A stretch of DNA of 64,000 nucleotides, from assembly GCA_949710005.1 (NCBI GenBank), contig OX453287.1, positions 24,186,785 to 24,250,784 of the forward strand. The letters run 5' to 3'. Every line of letters starts with the position of its first letter. The first letter of the stretch is position 1. The position numbers and the translations under genes are program-made. The DNA is from Ricordea florida. Lineage: Eukaryota > Cnidaria > Anthozoa > Corallimorpharia > Ricordeidae. A model generated the notes under the pieces. It ran no database searches. It saw nothing but the letters and a program-made list of their open reading frames with translations, and was not told the DNA's origin. Of the stretch, positions 43,956-52,719 are shown in pieces.

Positions 43956-46900
43956 ATGCCCACCGTCAAAGAGTTACGCTCTTTAGCAAGAAGTTATGGA
44001 TTATCTGTAGGTTCTAAGATGCTAAAAGCTGACCTCCTACGAGCTATCGGGGAGGCTCGCGCCGCGGAGTGGAGGAAACGACTCCGGCGAGCGCTACAGA
44101 CGGGGAGATACCCTGTTATTACCAGAGGGGATATAGAGAATCCTCATAAGAAGTGGCAGCGGGCTCGTGAACTCCGTCAACTTGCGAGAGAGGTTGACGC
44201 TGCGCTTCTCACGGAGGGTGTCCGAAAGAAAACTACTCCAACGATGAGGGCAGAAGTTCGTAGAAAAATTGAAAACCGTCGAGCTCCCTTAGCGAGATCT
44301 CTGGTTCGAGAAGGTGCGCGTATACTCGAAGAGTTGGATGGAGAGAGAGAGGGAGAGGAAGCTGGTCGCCGCTTCTGGAAGTGGTCTTTCTTCCGAGGCG
44401 TGGCCGGGTCTCTGGTGGATCGGATTATGGATAAGCTCCACGAGAAGGTCGAGACCAGCTGTTATCTGCGCTACAGCTACACCTATCGACTCCGAAACCT
44501 CGAAACGGGCAAAATTATGCTGTTTCACAAAATCGTAAAAGGCAGCCCTTGGATCCAGCGGCTCGAGACGCAAGCCAGAGACTGGGTGCAGGCGGAAGAC
44601 GAGAAGCGCTTGATTGGTGATCAAATCGAACGACCTAACACCAAGTGGGTCTTCATCCGATTTATCTCTGTGACAGTAAAAGCTGTAGTAGATCGGCAGG
44701 CGCCTTTGTTGGGGACAGGACTACTACCCAGCTGGCTAAGAAGAAAGCCTGGGATGTATTCCTTGGATACATACGGAGATAACCTCTGTCTCTTTAGGTG
44801 TATCGCCGTTCATCGAGGTGCGCGTGCGGATTGTTGCACTCGCCAAGCTCGAGCTCTCGCTAGAGAGATATACAAATCACTCGAGACTTGCCCAGGGGTT
44901 TCTCAGGACGAGCTGCGGAAAGTAGAGCAGCACTTCCGGCTAGGGATCCGGGTATACGAACCACAAGAGTCTGGAGATTGGTTGCATCGGAGGCACCCGG
45001 CTCACTATGAAAAAGTAGGCACTCCACCAATGACGATCGGCGTTTACGAGGGGCACGCGTTTCTCATTCGCGACATCCGGAAACTCGCGAAAAAGTTCGT
45101 GTGCGGGGAGTGCAATGCAAGGTTCACACGCACCGACAACCTCCATCGCCACGCCGATCGTTGCACCCAAGGTGAGACAAAAGTTGTCTGCAAAGGAGAG
45201 AAAGTGGAAGCTTCGCCGTCTGCCTTTGAGAAGGCCTTCTACCCACAAAAACGGGATAGCGTCCAAGCCGTCCAATGGCTCGAGTATGAAGCCCGCACCA
45301 GAGGGATTCATATCCATCACCAGCTATGTGGGCATGGAGGTGAGCGAGTGATAGAAGGTTTCGCCGTAGACGGTTATGATCCCATTTCAAAGACCGTCTT
45401 CCAATTCAACGGGTGCCTATGGCACGGGTGCAAACGCTGTTTCCCATCGCCGAAGCAACGCCAGGAGCAACTTCGGAATCTTTCTAAGAAAAAGGGCAGC
45501 CCTGTTACACGCGAGATAGCATACCAACAGACGCTCGAGCGAGAAGCCAAAATCCGAGCTGCTGGGTTTCGCCTTGTGGTTCGGTGGCAGCACGAGGAGC
45601 CAAAACCTTGGAGAAAAGATCGCATCCTCGAACAAAAAACCGAGACCTACCCCCACGCGATCGTGTATGACTTCGAGAGTTACCTCGACAAGTCCAGTGC
45701 GAAAAAACCGACCGCCGATTTGACTATAGAGGGAGCCCACGTTCCTATCTCCGTCTCCATATCAGACACCCTGGATCCGACTCCCGAACACCTATGCGTA
45801 CGAGAGTCAGAGTTGTTGGTCGAAGAATTTGTTCGAGCGCTAGAACGACGGGCCGTTCGGATACGCGAACATGTTCGCGCGAGGTTCCTGCCCGACACCA
45901 TCGAGCTCTTACCAAAAAAGTATCGGGAAGCGATCGAAGAGTGGTGCGACCAAGTCCCTGTGCTTGGATTCAATTCGGGGAAGTACGATTTGAATTTGAT
46001 CCGGAACCACTTCGTCCCAGAAATCTGCAAGACGACCGACCAGTCCATCAAAGTGGGGTGTAAGGAAAACCAGGTTATGTATATCACAACTCCGGGCTTC
46101 AAATTTTTGGACGTTTTGAACTACATCGGGCCTGGCAAAGCCTACGATGCTTGGGTCAAAGCCTACGGTTGCACTTTTACGAAGTCTTGGTTTCCGTACG
46201 AATGGTTCGACTCGCTCGACAAGCTCGACTTCCCTGGACTACCGGACTACCCACAGTGGTTTTCGAAACTGAAAGGCAAATATCTTCTTTCCCTTTCGGA
46301 ATATCGAGACTGCAAGCGGGTATTCCGGGAGAAGGGGATGCAGACCTTCGCGGACTGGCTCCGCTACTACAACAATCTCGACGTGGGCCCCTTCGTCGAA
46401 GCACGGGCCAAAATGCGAGACTTCTACACCGCGTATGGAATCGACATCTTCAAAGATGCGGTTAGTCTACCTGGAGTGTCGATGAGGTTCGTCTTGCGAG
46501 GCACACTTCGCAGCCCCAACCCGCCCGAGCTGTATGCCCCCAACAAAGAAGCGTACGACATGCTCAAAGCGGCGGTTGTCGGAGGGCCTTCGATTGTATT
46601 TACCCGCTACCACGAGGTGGGGGTCTCGCGGATCCGGTCGCACCAATACGACCAGGTCCACCAATGTCAACGCATCCTCGGCTACGACGCGAACGCGCTC
46701 TACCTCTCTATCATGGCAGCCCCTATGCCCTGTGGGGAGGGAACGGTGATCCACTACCGTAGTCCGGACGATGTCGATGGGTTTGTGGAGGCTCTACGAG
46801 AAGAAAGGTGGTTCGGGTTCGCCGAGGTTGACATCGAGGTCCCCGAACACCTCTGACCAAACTTCGAAGAAATGCCCCCGCTCTTCTACAACAAGGAGAT

Positions 46901-47936
46901 CCCCATCGAAGCGGTTCCCTAAGAGATGCTGGACTATCTCGAGCGAATGGGACGAACCCGATCAACAGATCCGAAGCTTGTAGGAGCGCTTTCCGCGAAG
47001 AAGATTCTGTTGTACGCCCCTCTGCTCTGCTGGTACCTAGCCCACGGTTTAGTTGTCACCGCGGTGTACCGGACGATCAACTACAAACCGCAAAAGATCT
47101 TCGGCTGGTTCGTCGACCAGGTTACAGAAGCTCGACGAGAAGGGGATACCAACAAGGACAAAGCACTATTCGCTGACCTGTTTAAACTGCTGGGTAATAG
47201 TTGCTACGGCAAGTTTATCGAAGCGCTGGAGCGCCAGACATTGGTCTCCTACACAGCCGACGAAGCGGTGGTCGATCGTGCTCTCCGCTCTTCCTGGTTC
47301 GAGGACCTCGACGAAATAGGTTCCGCCTACGAGATCCACAGGAGGAAGCAGAAGATCGAGATCACCCGCCCGTTCCAAATCGGAATCACAGTCTATCAGC
47401 TAGCCAAACTACGGATGCTCGAATTCTACTACGACTTCCTAGACCATTTCGTAGACCGAAGATCCTTCGAGCTCCTACAGATGGATACCGATAGCCTGTA
47501 CATGGGCATCGCCGGGAAAAACCTGGACGACGTCGTCCGCCCCGAGCTCCGCAAAGAGTTCGAGGGCTGCAAAAAGAAATGGCTGGCTTGGGATAAATGG
47601 AGCGGCCGGACGCCGGGCCTGTTCAAACTCGAGTTCGAGGGAACCCAGGCCATCGCTCTATGCAGCAAGGCGTACTACGTCGACGATGGGACAGGAAAAA
47701 GCAAAACCTCGGCGAAGGGGATGTCCAAGAAAGACAACGACTTGACCTGGAGGCACTACAAAACAACCCTGGATGGAGCGCTCGACCGGGCAGAAAACCG
47801 GGGATTCCAAATGGACCACGGAAAGATGACAACGTACCACCAGGATAAACTCGGGCTTTCCGCCTACTACGACAAGAGACGAGTTCTACCCGACGGGATT
47901 CACACCGAACCCCTTGAGTACACTTTCAGGGGGTAA
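43956..47936 (+). pseudogene. P1 family B DNA polymerase with SAP-, OTU- and Vsr-like parts, two in-frame stops
   Basis: The polymerase that copies the element. I chose ATG 43956 because a SAP-like helix pair (MPTVKELRSLARSYGL) follows at once. Order, in approximate residues: OTU-like Cys/His region (YGDNLCLFRC about 270, GHAFLI about 366), C2H2 finger (about 380-402), Vsr-like endonuclease (VDGYDPI to GCLWHGC, about 470-493), and exonuclease motifs YDFES (571), GFNSGKYD (670) and YNNLD (806). Polymerase motif A is DANALYL (910), motif B is LLGNSCYG (about 1080) and motif C is MDTDS (about 1176). TGA at 46854-46856 and TAA at 46920-46922 interrupt the frame between motifs A and B, and nothing else breaks it. 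The 3' end overlaps the convergent integrase gene. Protein-primed replication is inferred from the family. Confidence 0.88.
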
Positions 47937-48914
47937 TTCGGTATTCCAAGGTACTACCTGCAGCTCCTCACGGACAAAGCCTCGTTTGGGCCCGTCTCTG
48001 AGATAGTAGACCACAGGTTCGCCTGGTCGAATCTCCGCACGCGCCTGTTCGTACACCTCGAGGCTCCAAATTGGGTCCGTTGCGCGTCTTCGCCCACTCT
48101 CCTGCTCACCAGGCTGGTATAAATACCAAAAGTCGGCGTCAGACGAAAGTCTCTCCTCCTTCAAACCAACCGCTCTCCCCGGTAAAACAGAGGAGGACCT
48201 GCTTTGCGCCACCGATTTGGCTTCGATGGCATCGTGCGGCTTTTTTTCGATCAACCGCGTCGGTTCGTTGTTCAAAGCCGCGACAACAGCAGGCAGCCGA
48301 GCCACCCATTCAACCGATCTTTCTCCTTCGGGAAGAAGCATCTCCTGGGCGTACTGGTAACCGAACAACCGCTCGGCTAGAGTCCTGTTGAACCTCTCAA
48401 CGATCGCTTGGTCTCGGTGGATGTCCACTCGGCCACGCCGAACTTCGGTATTGTGGCGAGCTAGTAGAGGTAAGACAGCACCCATGAACTCTTTTCCCGG
48501 GTCGACTTGAAGTAGCTTGGGCCAGGACAAAGGGCTTCGCTTGTAGATGCGCTCCAACGCTCCCGCGACTTCTCTCGCTTCCTTTGAAGCCAACGGCTCA
48601 GCCTCCTTGTAGCGCGAGGCAACATCGACCACAGTGAGCGCATATTTGTAAAGCTTCCGCCCACGTCCCGGGCGGTCATGCGGTAGAAATAGAAGATCGG
48701 CCTGATGAACCTCGTTTGGTGTTGAGACATTGAACCTTGGCCTTGGTATGCGGGGTGGGGGCGTCAGGTAGATCTGCCACATTGCCTGTTTTTCTAGCCA
48801 CGCCAGGACGGCATCTTCAGAGACGCCAGCCGCGTCCGCCAACTTCTTCGAGGCAGCGAACCCCTTCCAATAGCCCTGAGGGCTGTAGTAGATATCGGAC
48901 AGCTTCTTTTCCAT
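47886..48914 (-). CDS. P1 retroviral-type integrase (rve)
   Basis: The integrase inserts the element into host DNA. I chose the internal ATG at 48914 (MEKKLSDIYYSPQGYWKG) because it aligns with the start of the P2 integrase. The frame itself is open further upstream. An N-terminal helical region precedes the core: D73 in HQADLLFLPHD, D138 in LLQVDPGKEF, and E173 in IVERFNRTL. The D-E spacing of 35 is close to the DD35E rule. A C-terminal SH3/chromo-like region ends in GFVREELQVVP. All catalytic residues are present, and I see no break, so this is the best-preserved P1 enzyme. The last 51 nt overlap the polymerase gene tail to tail. Confidence 0.92.
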   Translation of the reverse strand: MEKKLSDIYYSPQGYWKGFAASKKLADAAGVSEDAVLAWLEKQAMWQIYLTPPPRIPRPRFNVSTPNEVHQADLLFLPHDRPGRGRKLYKYALTVVDVASRYKEAEPLASKEAREVAGALERIYKRSPLSWPKLLQVDPGKEFMGAVLPLLARHNTEVRRGRVDIHRDQAIVERFNRTLAERLFGYQYAQEMLLPEGERSVEWVARLPAVVAALNNEPTRLIEKKPHDAIEAKSVAQSRSSSVLPGRAVGLKEERLSSDADFWYLYQPGEQESGRRRATDPIWSLEVYEQARAEIRPGEPVVYYLRDGPKRGFVREELQVVPWNTELPPESVLKGFGVNPVG

Positions 48915-48952
48915 TGGTCTATAGTTCCATCGCGAAAAAAAGCTATTGTGTC

Positions 48953-49384
48953 TCACAACAATCGGCTAGCAGCATACCCAATGGCGAGCATCCCACCCCC
49001 TACATAGGCTAGTTCACCTGTTCGTTGGGAACTCGAAGGACGGTAATAATCGCTCCATTGCGGGGCGTCGTGGTCATCAACCGCTGTGGGACGAGGATGG
49101 GTTTTAGCGTACAAGTCGAGAGCGCGGTTAGTTGCAGCTGTGTCTTGGTCAGCGCGATTTCGCAGTCGTTCCTGCTCTGCTTCCCAATCAGCCAGATTCT
49201 CGCGGCGTTTCTGAAAGGCAGCCCAGTCAGCCTGGAACTTTTCCAAAGCTTTGTCGTGACGCTTACGCTCAGCCGCCATTGCATCGGGACCTTTCCCAGA
49301 AATCGCCCGTGCAAGATACGACCCACCTACGAAGGCCGTAGCGTTCAAGATAGCCCCACCAAGCATCAACGCTATGGTTGCCAT
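48953..49384 (-). CDS. P1 143-residue membrane/coiled-coil protein, unknown
   Basis: The N-terminus (MATIALMLGGAILNATAFVG) is one hydrophobic segment. A strongly charged helix from about 35 to 95 (ERKRHDKALEKFQADW and repeats of that kind) is probably a coiled coil. A second hydrophobic segment (ELAYVGGGMLAIGYAASRLL) ends the protein. Two terminal membrane anchors around a rod suggest a virion or membrane component, but no family function is known to me. The gene belongs to a minus-strand series of small membrane-protein genes between integrase and capsid, spaced by only a few bases. Confidence 0.7.
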   Translation of the reverse strand: MATIALMLGGAILNATAFVGGSYLARAISGKGPDAMAAERKRHDKALEKFQADWAAFQKRRENLADWEAEQERLRNRADQDTAATNRALDLYAKTHPRPTAVDDHDAPQWSDYYRPSSSQRTGELAYVGGGMLAIGYAASRLL

Positions 49385-49386
49385 CT

Positions 49387-49602
49387 CTACTCAGTTGGGA
49401 TTATCTTTTTATCGACTAAGTATTGCCTAGCTGCGACGGCTCCCGAGAGAACTGCAACCCACTTCGCGTAGTTTTCAATCGACGAGGAAGGGTCCGAGAT
49501 CATAGGTGTTTTGAGAACCTTTTTCCCCAACCAACCGATACCAGCAGCAATGCCTGTCAGAGTTGCCGCTTCGACAACAGTGTTTACGACTTTGTTGTCC
49601 AT
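49387..49602 (-). CDS. P1 small two-segment membrane protein, unknown
   Basis: About 71 residues when started at MDNKVVNTVVEAATLTG. The frame allows a start 18 nt earlier. Two hydrophobic stretches (VVEAATLTGIAAGIGWLG and YAKWVAVLSGAVAARQYL) are linked by a short polar loop with DPSSS. TATA-like TTGTATAGT lies about 10 nt before the ATG. It stops two bases before the start of the next gene in the series, so the genes are likely coexpressed. Confidence 0.65.
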   Translation of the reverse strand: MDNKVVNTVVEAATLTGIAAGIGWLGKKVLKTPMISDPSSSIENYAKWVAVLSGAVAARQYLVDKKIIPTE

Positions 49603-49624
49603 CGAGACTATACAATACAAAAAT

Positions 49625-50020
49625 CTATTCCATAATTTCGCGAGGCCGCGCAGACTCGGGTGGTGGGTGAGTAAGCTTTGGCTGCTGCTGCGGTTCCATA
49701 ATTTCGCGAGGCCGCGCAGGCTCGGGTGGCGGGTGAGTAAGCTTTGGCTGCTGCTGCGGTTGCTTGAGATGCGCTAGATACAGACTATACAGACTGGCGA
49801 AGAGGCTCCCTGCGGCAATCAGGAGACCCCAATTCCATCTTGTCGTAGCTCGGTGTGGTTCGTCGTCATGGCTCTCGCGAGCCCGCTCTCGAGCCAGAGC
49901 TTGTCGAGCTTCTTTGTTCCTAGCCGCGAGGGCTCGGCCAGCCGCAACCTTCTTAGGATCCTTCTGCTTATTCGGAGCTACGGGAGCGGCCGGCGCTGTA
50001 ATACGATCTTCTTCTTCCAT
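49625..50020 (-). CDS. P1 single-pass membrane protein with duplicated Pro-rich tail, unknown
   Basis: About 131 residues: a basic, helical N-terminal half rich in Lys/Arg/Ala (KKVAAGRALAARNKEARQAL), one membrane segment (WGLLIAAGSLFASLYSLYLA), and a C-terminal tail made of two nearly identical 22-residue repeats (each with QPKLTHPPPE and ARPREIME). The repeat is also exact at DNA level, with 66 bp units at 49628-49693 and 49694-49759. The first unit runs to the stop, so the duplication extended the protein. The basic half resembles nucleic-acid-binding segments, but no function is known. Confidence 0.65.
   Translation of the reverse strand: MEEEDRITAPAAPVAPNKQKDPKKVAAGRALAARNKEARQALARERARESHDDEPHRATTRWNWGLLIAAGSLFASLYSLYLAHLKQPQQQPKLTHPPPEPARPREIMEPQQQPKLTHPPPESARPREIME
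49628..49759 (-). repeat. 66 bp tandem duplication in a P1 coding region
   Basis: Two units of TTCCATAATTTCGCGAGGCC through GCTGCTGCTGCGG in tandem, differing at only two positions (GCAGACTC/GCAGGCTC and GGTGGT/GGTGGC). The frame is kept because 66 is divisible by three. Confidence 0.9.
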
Positions 50021-50049
50021 CACTTTCAGACAGGGCTCGTATACTATAC

Positions 50050-50434
50050 AAACACCAAAAAATTGCTAGCGGGACCCTAGCGATCCGTCGAAGACTCTGC
50101 AAGAGGAACCACAGGTTTGCTAGCATCTGGGCCTGCAGTCGTCCAGAATAAGCAACACCTGGCCACGTCCTTCGAAGACCGCGACCGCCAACCGGAGGCA
50201 CTTCTCAATTTCACCGCCCGAGTTCGATGGCGCCAGGGCGACGAAGCCGGGGTCCTTCAGGGCAAATCCCCGATATGTTTTGTTGTGGACGTACGTCGGG
50301 CAAATCAAACACACGACGTGGAACTTCCCACGAAAAGGACCACGGAGAGCTTCGACGACCAGTCTCAACTTCCCGGAAGCGGTTGGACCGACGATAAGCA
50401 GGTGGCCGGGTATCAAGTCGGTGAGAAAATTCAT
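50050..50434 (-). pseudogene. P1 A32-like genome-packaging ATPase, deleted and frameshifted
   Basis: This family pumps DNA into Polinton and related capsids. The first 104 codons (50434 to 50120) align with the intact P2 protein: Walker A as GPTASGK, RGPFRGKFHVVCLICPTY, and Walker B as LLILDDC. The residue after the Walker A lysine is Leu here, but Thr in P2. After LDDC the middle of the protein (about 25 residues in P2) is missing and a TAG follows. A shifted frame just downstream still shows NLWFLLQSLRRIA, which resembles the P2 segment VWVLTQQLTSIA. The C-terminal third is absent. TATATA (50439-50444) sits 4 nt before the ATG. The gene follows the capsid gene directly. Confidence 0.82.
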
Positions 50435-50453
50435 GGCCTATATAGGGAGGCGA

Positions 50454-51683
50454 TTAATAGTAGGCGACTTGACTTCCAAGGTCGAATGCCGCGTCACCTA
50501 AGAGGAAGACGTGGCAGTTGGCATTACCACCGCCACCGGTTTTTCGATAGATCCGGAACTGAAGATTTTTTCCCGGACCGAGAGCTGCTTGTCCGTCGCC
50601 GTGAACGAGGTGGTTGCGAGCCGTGCGGAGATCGATGAAGATCCCGTATTTGTCATGTGAGAACCCAGTAGGGCGGGTGACCACCGAGAGTGGAGCTGGG
50701 GGGTGCACCAACCATTCTGCGCCGGCTCGCGCCGTCTCCCAAATATCTGCGGGGAGCATGCCGCTGGGGTACAGCGTGTTGGGGACGCCGTTTAAGTCGA
50801 ACTCAACCTTTGTTACCCCCGGATTCGGGAAGGCTTCGCTGTGTCATCCTCCCGCGGGGAACTGGTCGACGAACAGGAACAGGACACCCACAAAGCTTTT
50901 GAGTTGCACGAGGATGCTGTCCGTGAGAATTGTCTCGGTGGCCTTCGCAAAGGCGATCACTTTGTAGTGCGCGATGTGGTTGTAAAGAACCACGCTCGGG
51001 ACGTGCTGCGCGTAACCGGGGGACTCAATCACTTGATACACCATTTCGATGTTTTTTAGTGTGTAGCTCCCAATCTTGTTCACGTCCGAGCTTACGATGA
51101 CATCTTTGGCGTCGGCGAGTGTGAGCTCCGACCGAATTGGTGGAAGACTCGCAGTATGGAGAACGCCGTGGGTGCGAAGGAGTTCAAAGTCAAGTGGGAT
51201 CCTATATTTGGGGAAGGTCTCGGCAATTGCTACGTCCCCTGCCACATCGCCTTTGTCTCCGGCCTTTGAGCGGATTTTGTTGACCGCGGTTGTCTGGATC
51301 CCTTGCTCGATACGGTTAGCTCGCTCTTCGGTGGGAAGCCAAAGGTCGGAGAACGCTCCAACTAGGTCAGCGCGCTCCAGGTCCTCTAGGGTTTTATCGT
51401 TCATCTTGACGATCCTGCGCCGAATCAAACAGCGCCCCAGGTTGTCGACAACGCGATTGTTGGCGTGCTTCTCCCCGCCTAGCTCCACCTCGCCTACAAG
51501 GGCTAGGGTGTCTGGGACTAGGACGGTGTCGGCGGGAAGTCTGGGAATGACAACGTAAAGAATCTCTTTGTGGATCGCTGAACTCGGGTGAAAGGTCAAG
51601 CGGTGGGTGACGCGTTTTCCTTTTGCGGCCATGAGAGCGCGCGGCTCCTCCCTTGGGTCAAGCTTCTTGGAGATGTACGACAT
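50454..51683 (-). pseudogene. P1 major capsid protein, one in-frame stop
   Basis: Probable double jelly-roll capsid protein. About 409 residues if the stop is ignored, against 414 in P2. ATG 51683 is chosen because MSYISKKLDPREEPRALMAA aligns with the P2 start and follows a TATATATA motif by 13 nt. Shared segments with P2 include the AIHKEILYVVIPRL region, DVKD/SDVNKIGSY-type strands, FPNPGVTKVEFDLNGVPN and KYGIFIDLRT near the end. TGA at 50844-50846 interrupts the frame after DQFPAGG. Reading continues in the same frame to the stop at 50454. The capsid assignment rests on size, place next to the packaging ATPase and similarity to P2, not on a structure. Confidence 0.75.
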
Positions 51684-51696
51684 TTTATTTGTCTTG

Positions 51697-51704
51697 TATA
51701 TATA
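51697..51704. promoter_or_regulatory. Shared TATATATA between divergent P1 genes
   Basis: This palindromic TATATATA lies exactly 13 nt from the capsid ATG on the minus strand and 13 nt from the ATG of the 333-residue gene on the plus strand. It could serve as a bidirectional TATA or initiator element. Confidence 0.55.
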
Positions 51705-51717
51705 GGCAGAAACAAAA

Positions 51718-52719
51718 ATGGATATCAACCCTGATGAAATGACCCCTTTGATGTCCCCCGACGATCCCGAGCCCGCCGGCGCTGAAGGTGGGAGGGTTAA
51801 CCCCAGCTTCGACCCCGCCAATCTGCCGGAGGGTGGAGAACAATTCGGGATGTATGACTTAACACCGCGAGGTCGTCCCCGTGAGCCTGCCACAGCAGAA
51901 ACGTCGTTTTCGTCCGACCCTGTTGATACAATGTTGTTGCAGGGGGCACGACCAAAAACGAAGATGGTGACCAACCCTGTTACTGGGAAGCCAATCCTAC
52001 AAAGAATGCTGGAAGATGCGAAGCTCGAGGTGGAGAGCGAGTTTCCCTTCCTTAACGGAGTCGAGATCGGCGTGCGCGATGATGGTCGTACTATGATTCG
52101 TGATGGGTTGGACGAAAACGCGACGTGGCGCCCACTGAAAACCTTGGATGAAAGTTTAACGAAGAACTTCTCTAAAGAATTGAAAGAACGTCTAGGTCAA
52201 TCCACGGACGAGATCTTGGAACAGAATAACGCCAGAACTCAGGAACTCGAGCAGCAAAACCTACAGGACAAGGAGATAAGAGACGCCACCGATACTTCAC
52301 CGGAAGATAGGCGTGCCGCTGAGGCGCGGATTGCGGCGCGCGAGGAAGAGATTCAAGAACTCGAGCGAGAAAGTGAAGCCGTTGAGGAGCGAATGTCTCT
52401 GCGGGACCGCGTTCGGGCTATTTTCAAGAAGTACGGAGTAGGGGTCCTGGGTGTTCTCATAGCGGCTGGGACGGTCATTGGGGTTATCTTGGGGGCTTTA
52501 CAGCGGGGGCTCGCTGGCGTAGCGCAGGGGGTAGGCCGGGGGTTGAAGGCCATCGGAAAAAAGATTGGAGACCTCCTTCCTGGAGCCATAGGCGCCATTG
52601 TCTCGTTCCTCTTCCGCACGGCCGGAGAAGTTATTGGGTTCTTAGCCAAAAACGCCTGGCTCTTGATCGTAGCCGTGGTCGTGTTTCTCATCGAGCGCTA
52701 CAAGAAGAAGTCTACCTAA
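51718..52719 (+). CDS. P1 333-residue protein with hydrophobic glycine-rich C-terminus, unknown
   Basis: It starts MDINPDEMTPLMSPDDPEPA and has a disordered acidic/Pro-rich first 90 residues. A globular part (about 95-150) and a long charged helix rich in Glu/Arg (about 150-230, likely coiled coil) follow. Then come three hydrophobic Gly/Ala-rich stretches (VGVLGVLIAAGTVIGVILGA, AIGAIVSFLFRTAGEVIGFL and WLLIVAVVVFLI) up to a basic end (ERYKKKST). The pattern suggests a membrane-active virion protein, perhaps for penetration, by analogy only. It runs divergently from the capsid gene and overlaps the end of the next minus-strand gene by 8 bp. Confidence 0.7.
   Translation: MDINPDEMTPLMSPDDPEPAGAEGGRVNPSFDPANLPEGGEQFGMYDLTPRGRPREPATAETSFSSDPVDTMLLQGARPKTKMVTNPVTGKPILQRMLEDAKLEVESEFPFLNGVEIGVRDDGRTMIRDGLDENATWRPLKTLDESLTKNFSKELKERLGQSTDEILEQNNARTQELEQQNLQDKEIRDATDTSPEDRRAAEARIAAREEEIQELERESEAVEERMSLRDRVRAIFKKYGVGVLGVLIAAGTVIGVILGALQRGLAGVAQGVGRGLKAIGKKIGDLLPGAIGAIVSFLFRTAGEVIGFLAKNAWLLIVAVVVFLIERYKKKST

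Noticed and set aside
44289-47378. Many 60-140 codon frames on both strands inside the P1 polymerase gene
   Set aside because: G+C-rich coding DNA leaves antisense and shifted frames open by chance. None shows a family pattern or a promoter-like motif.
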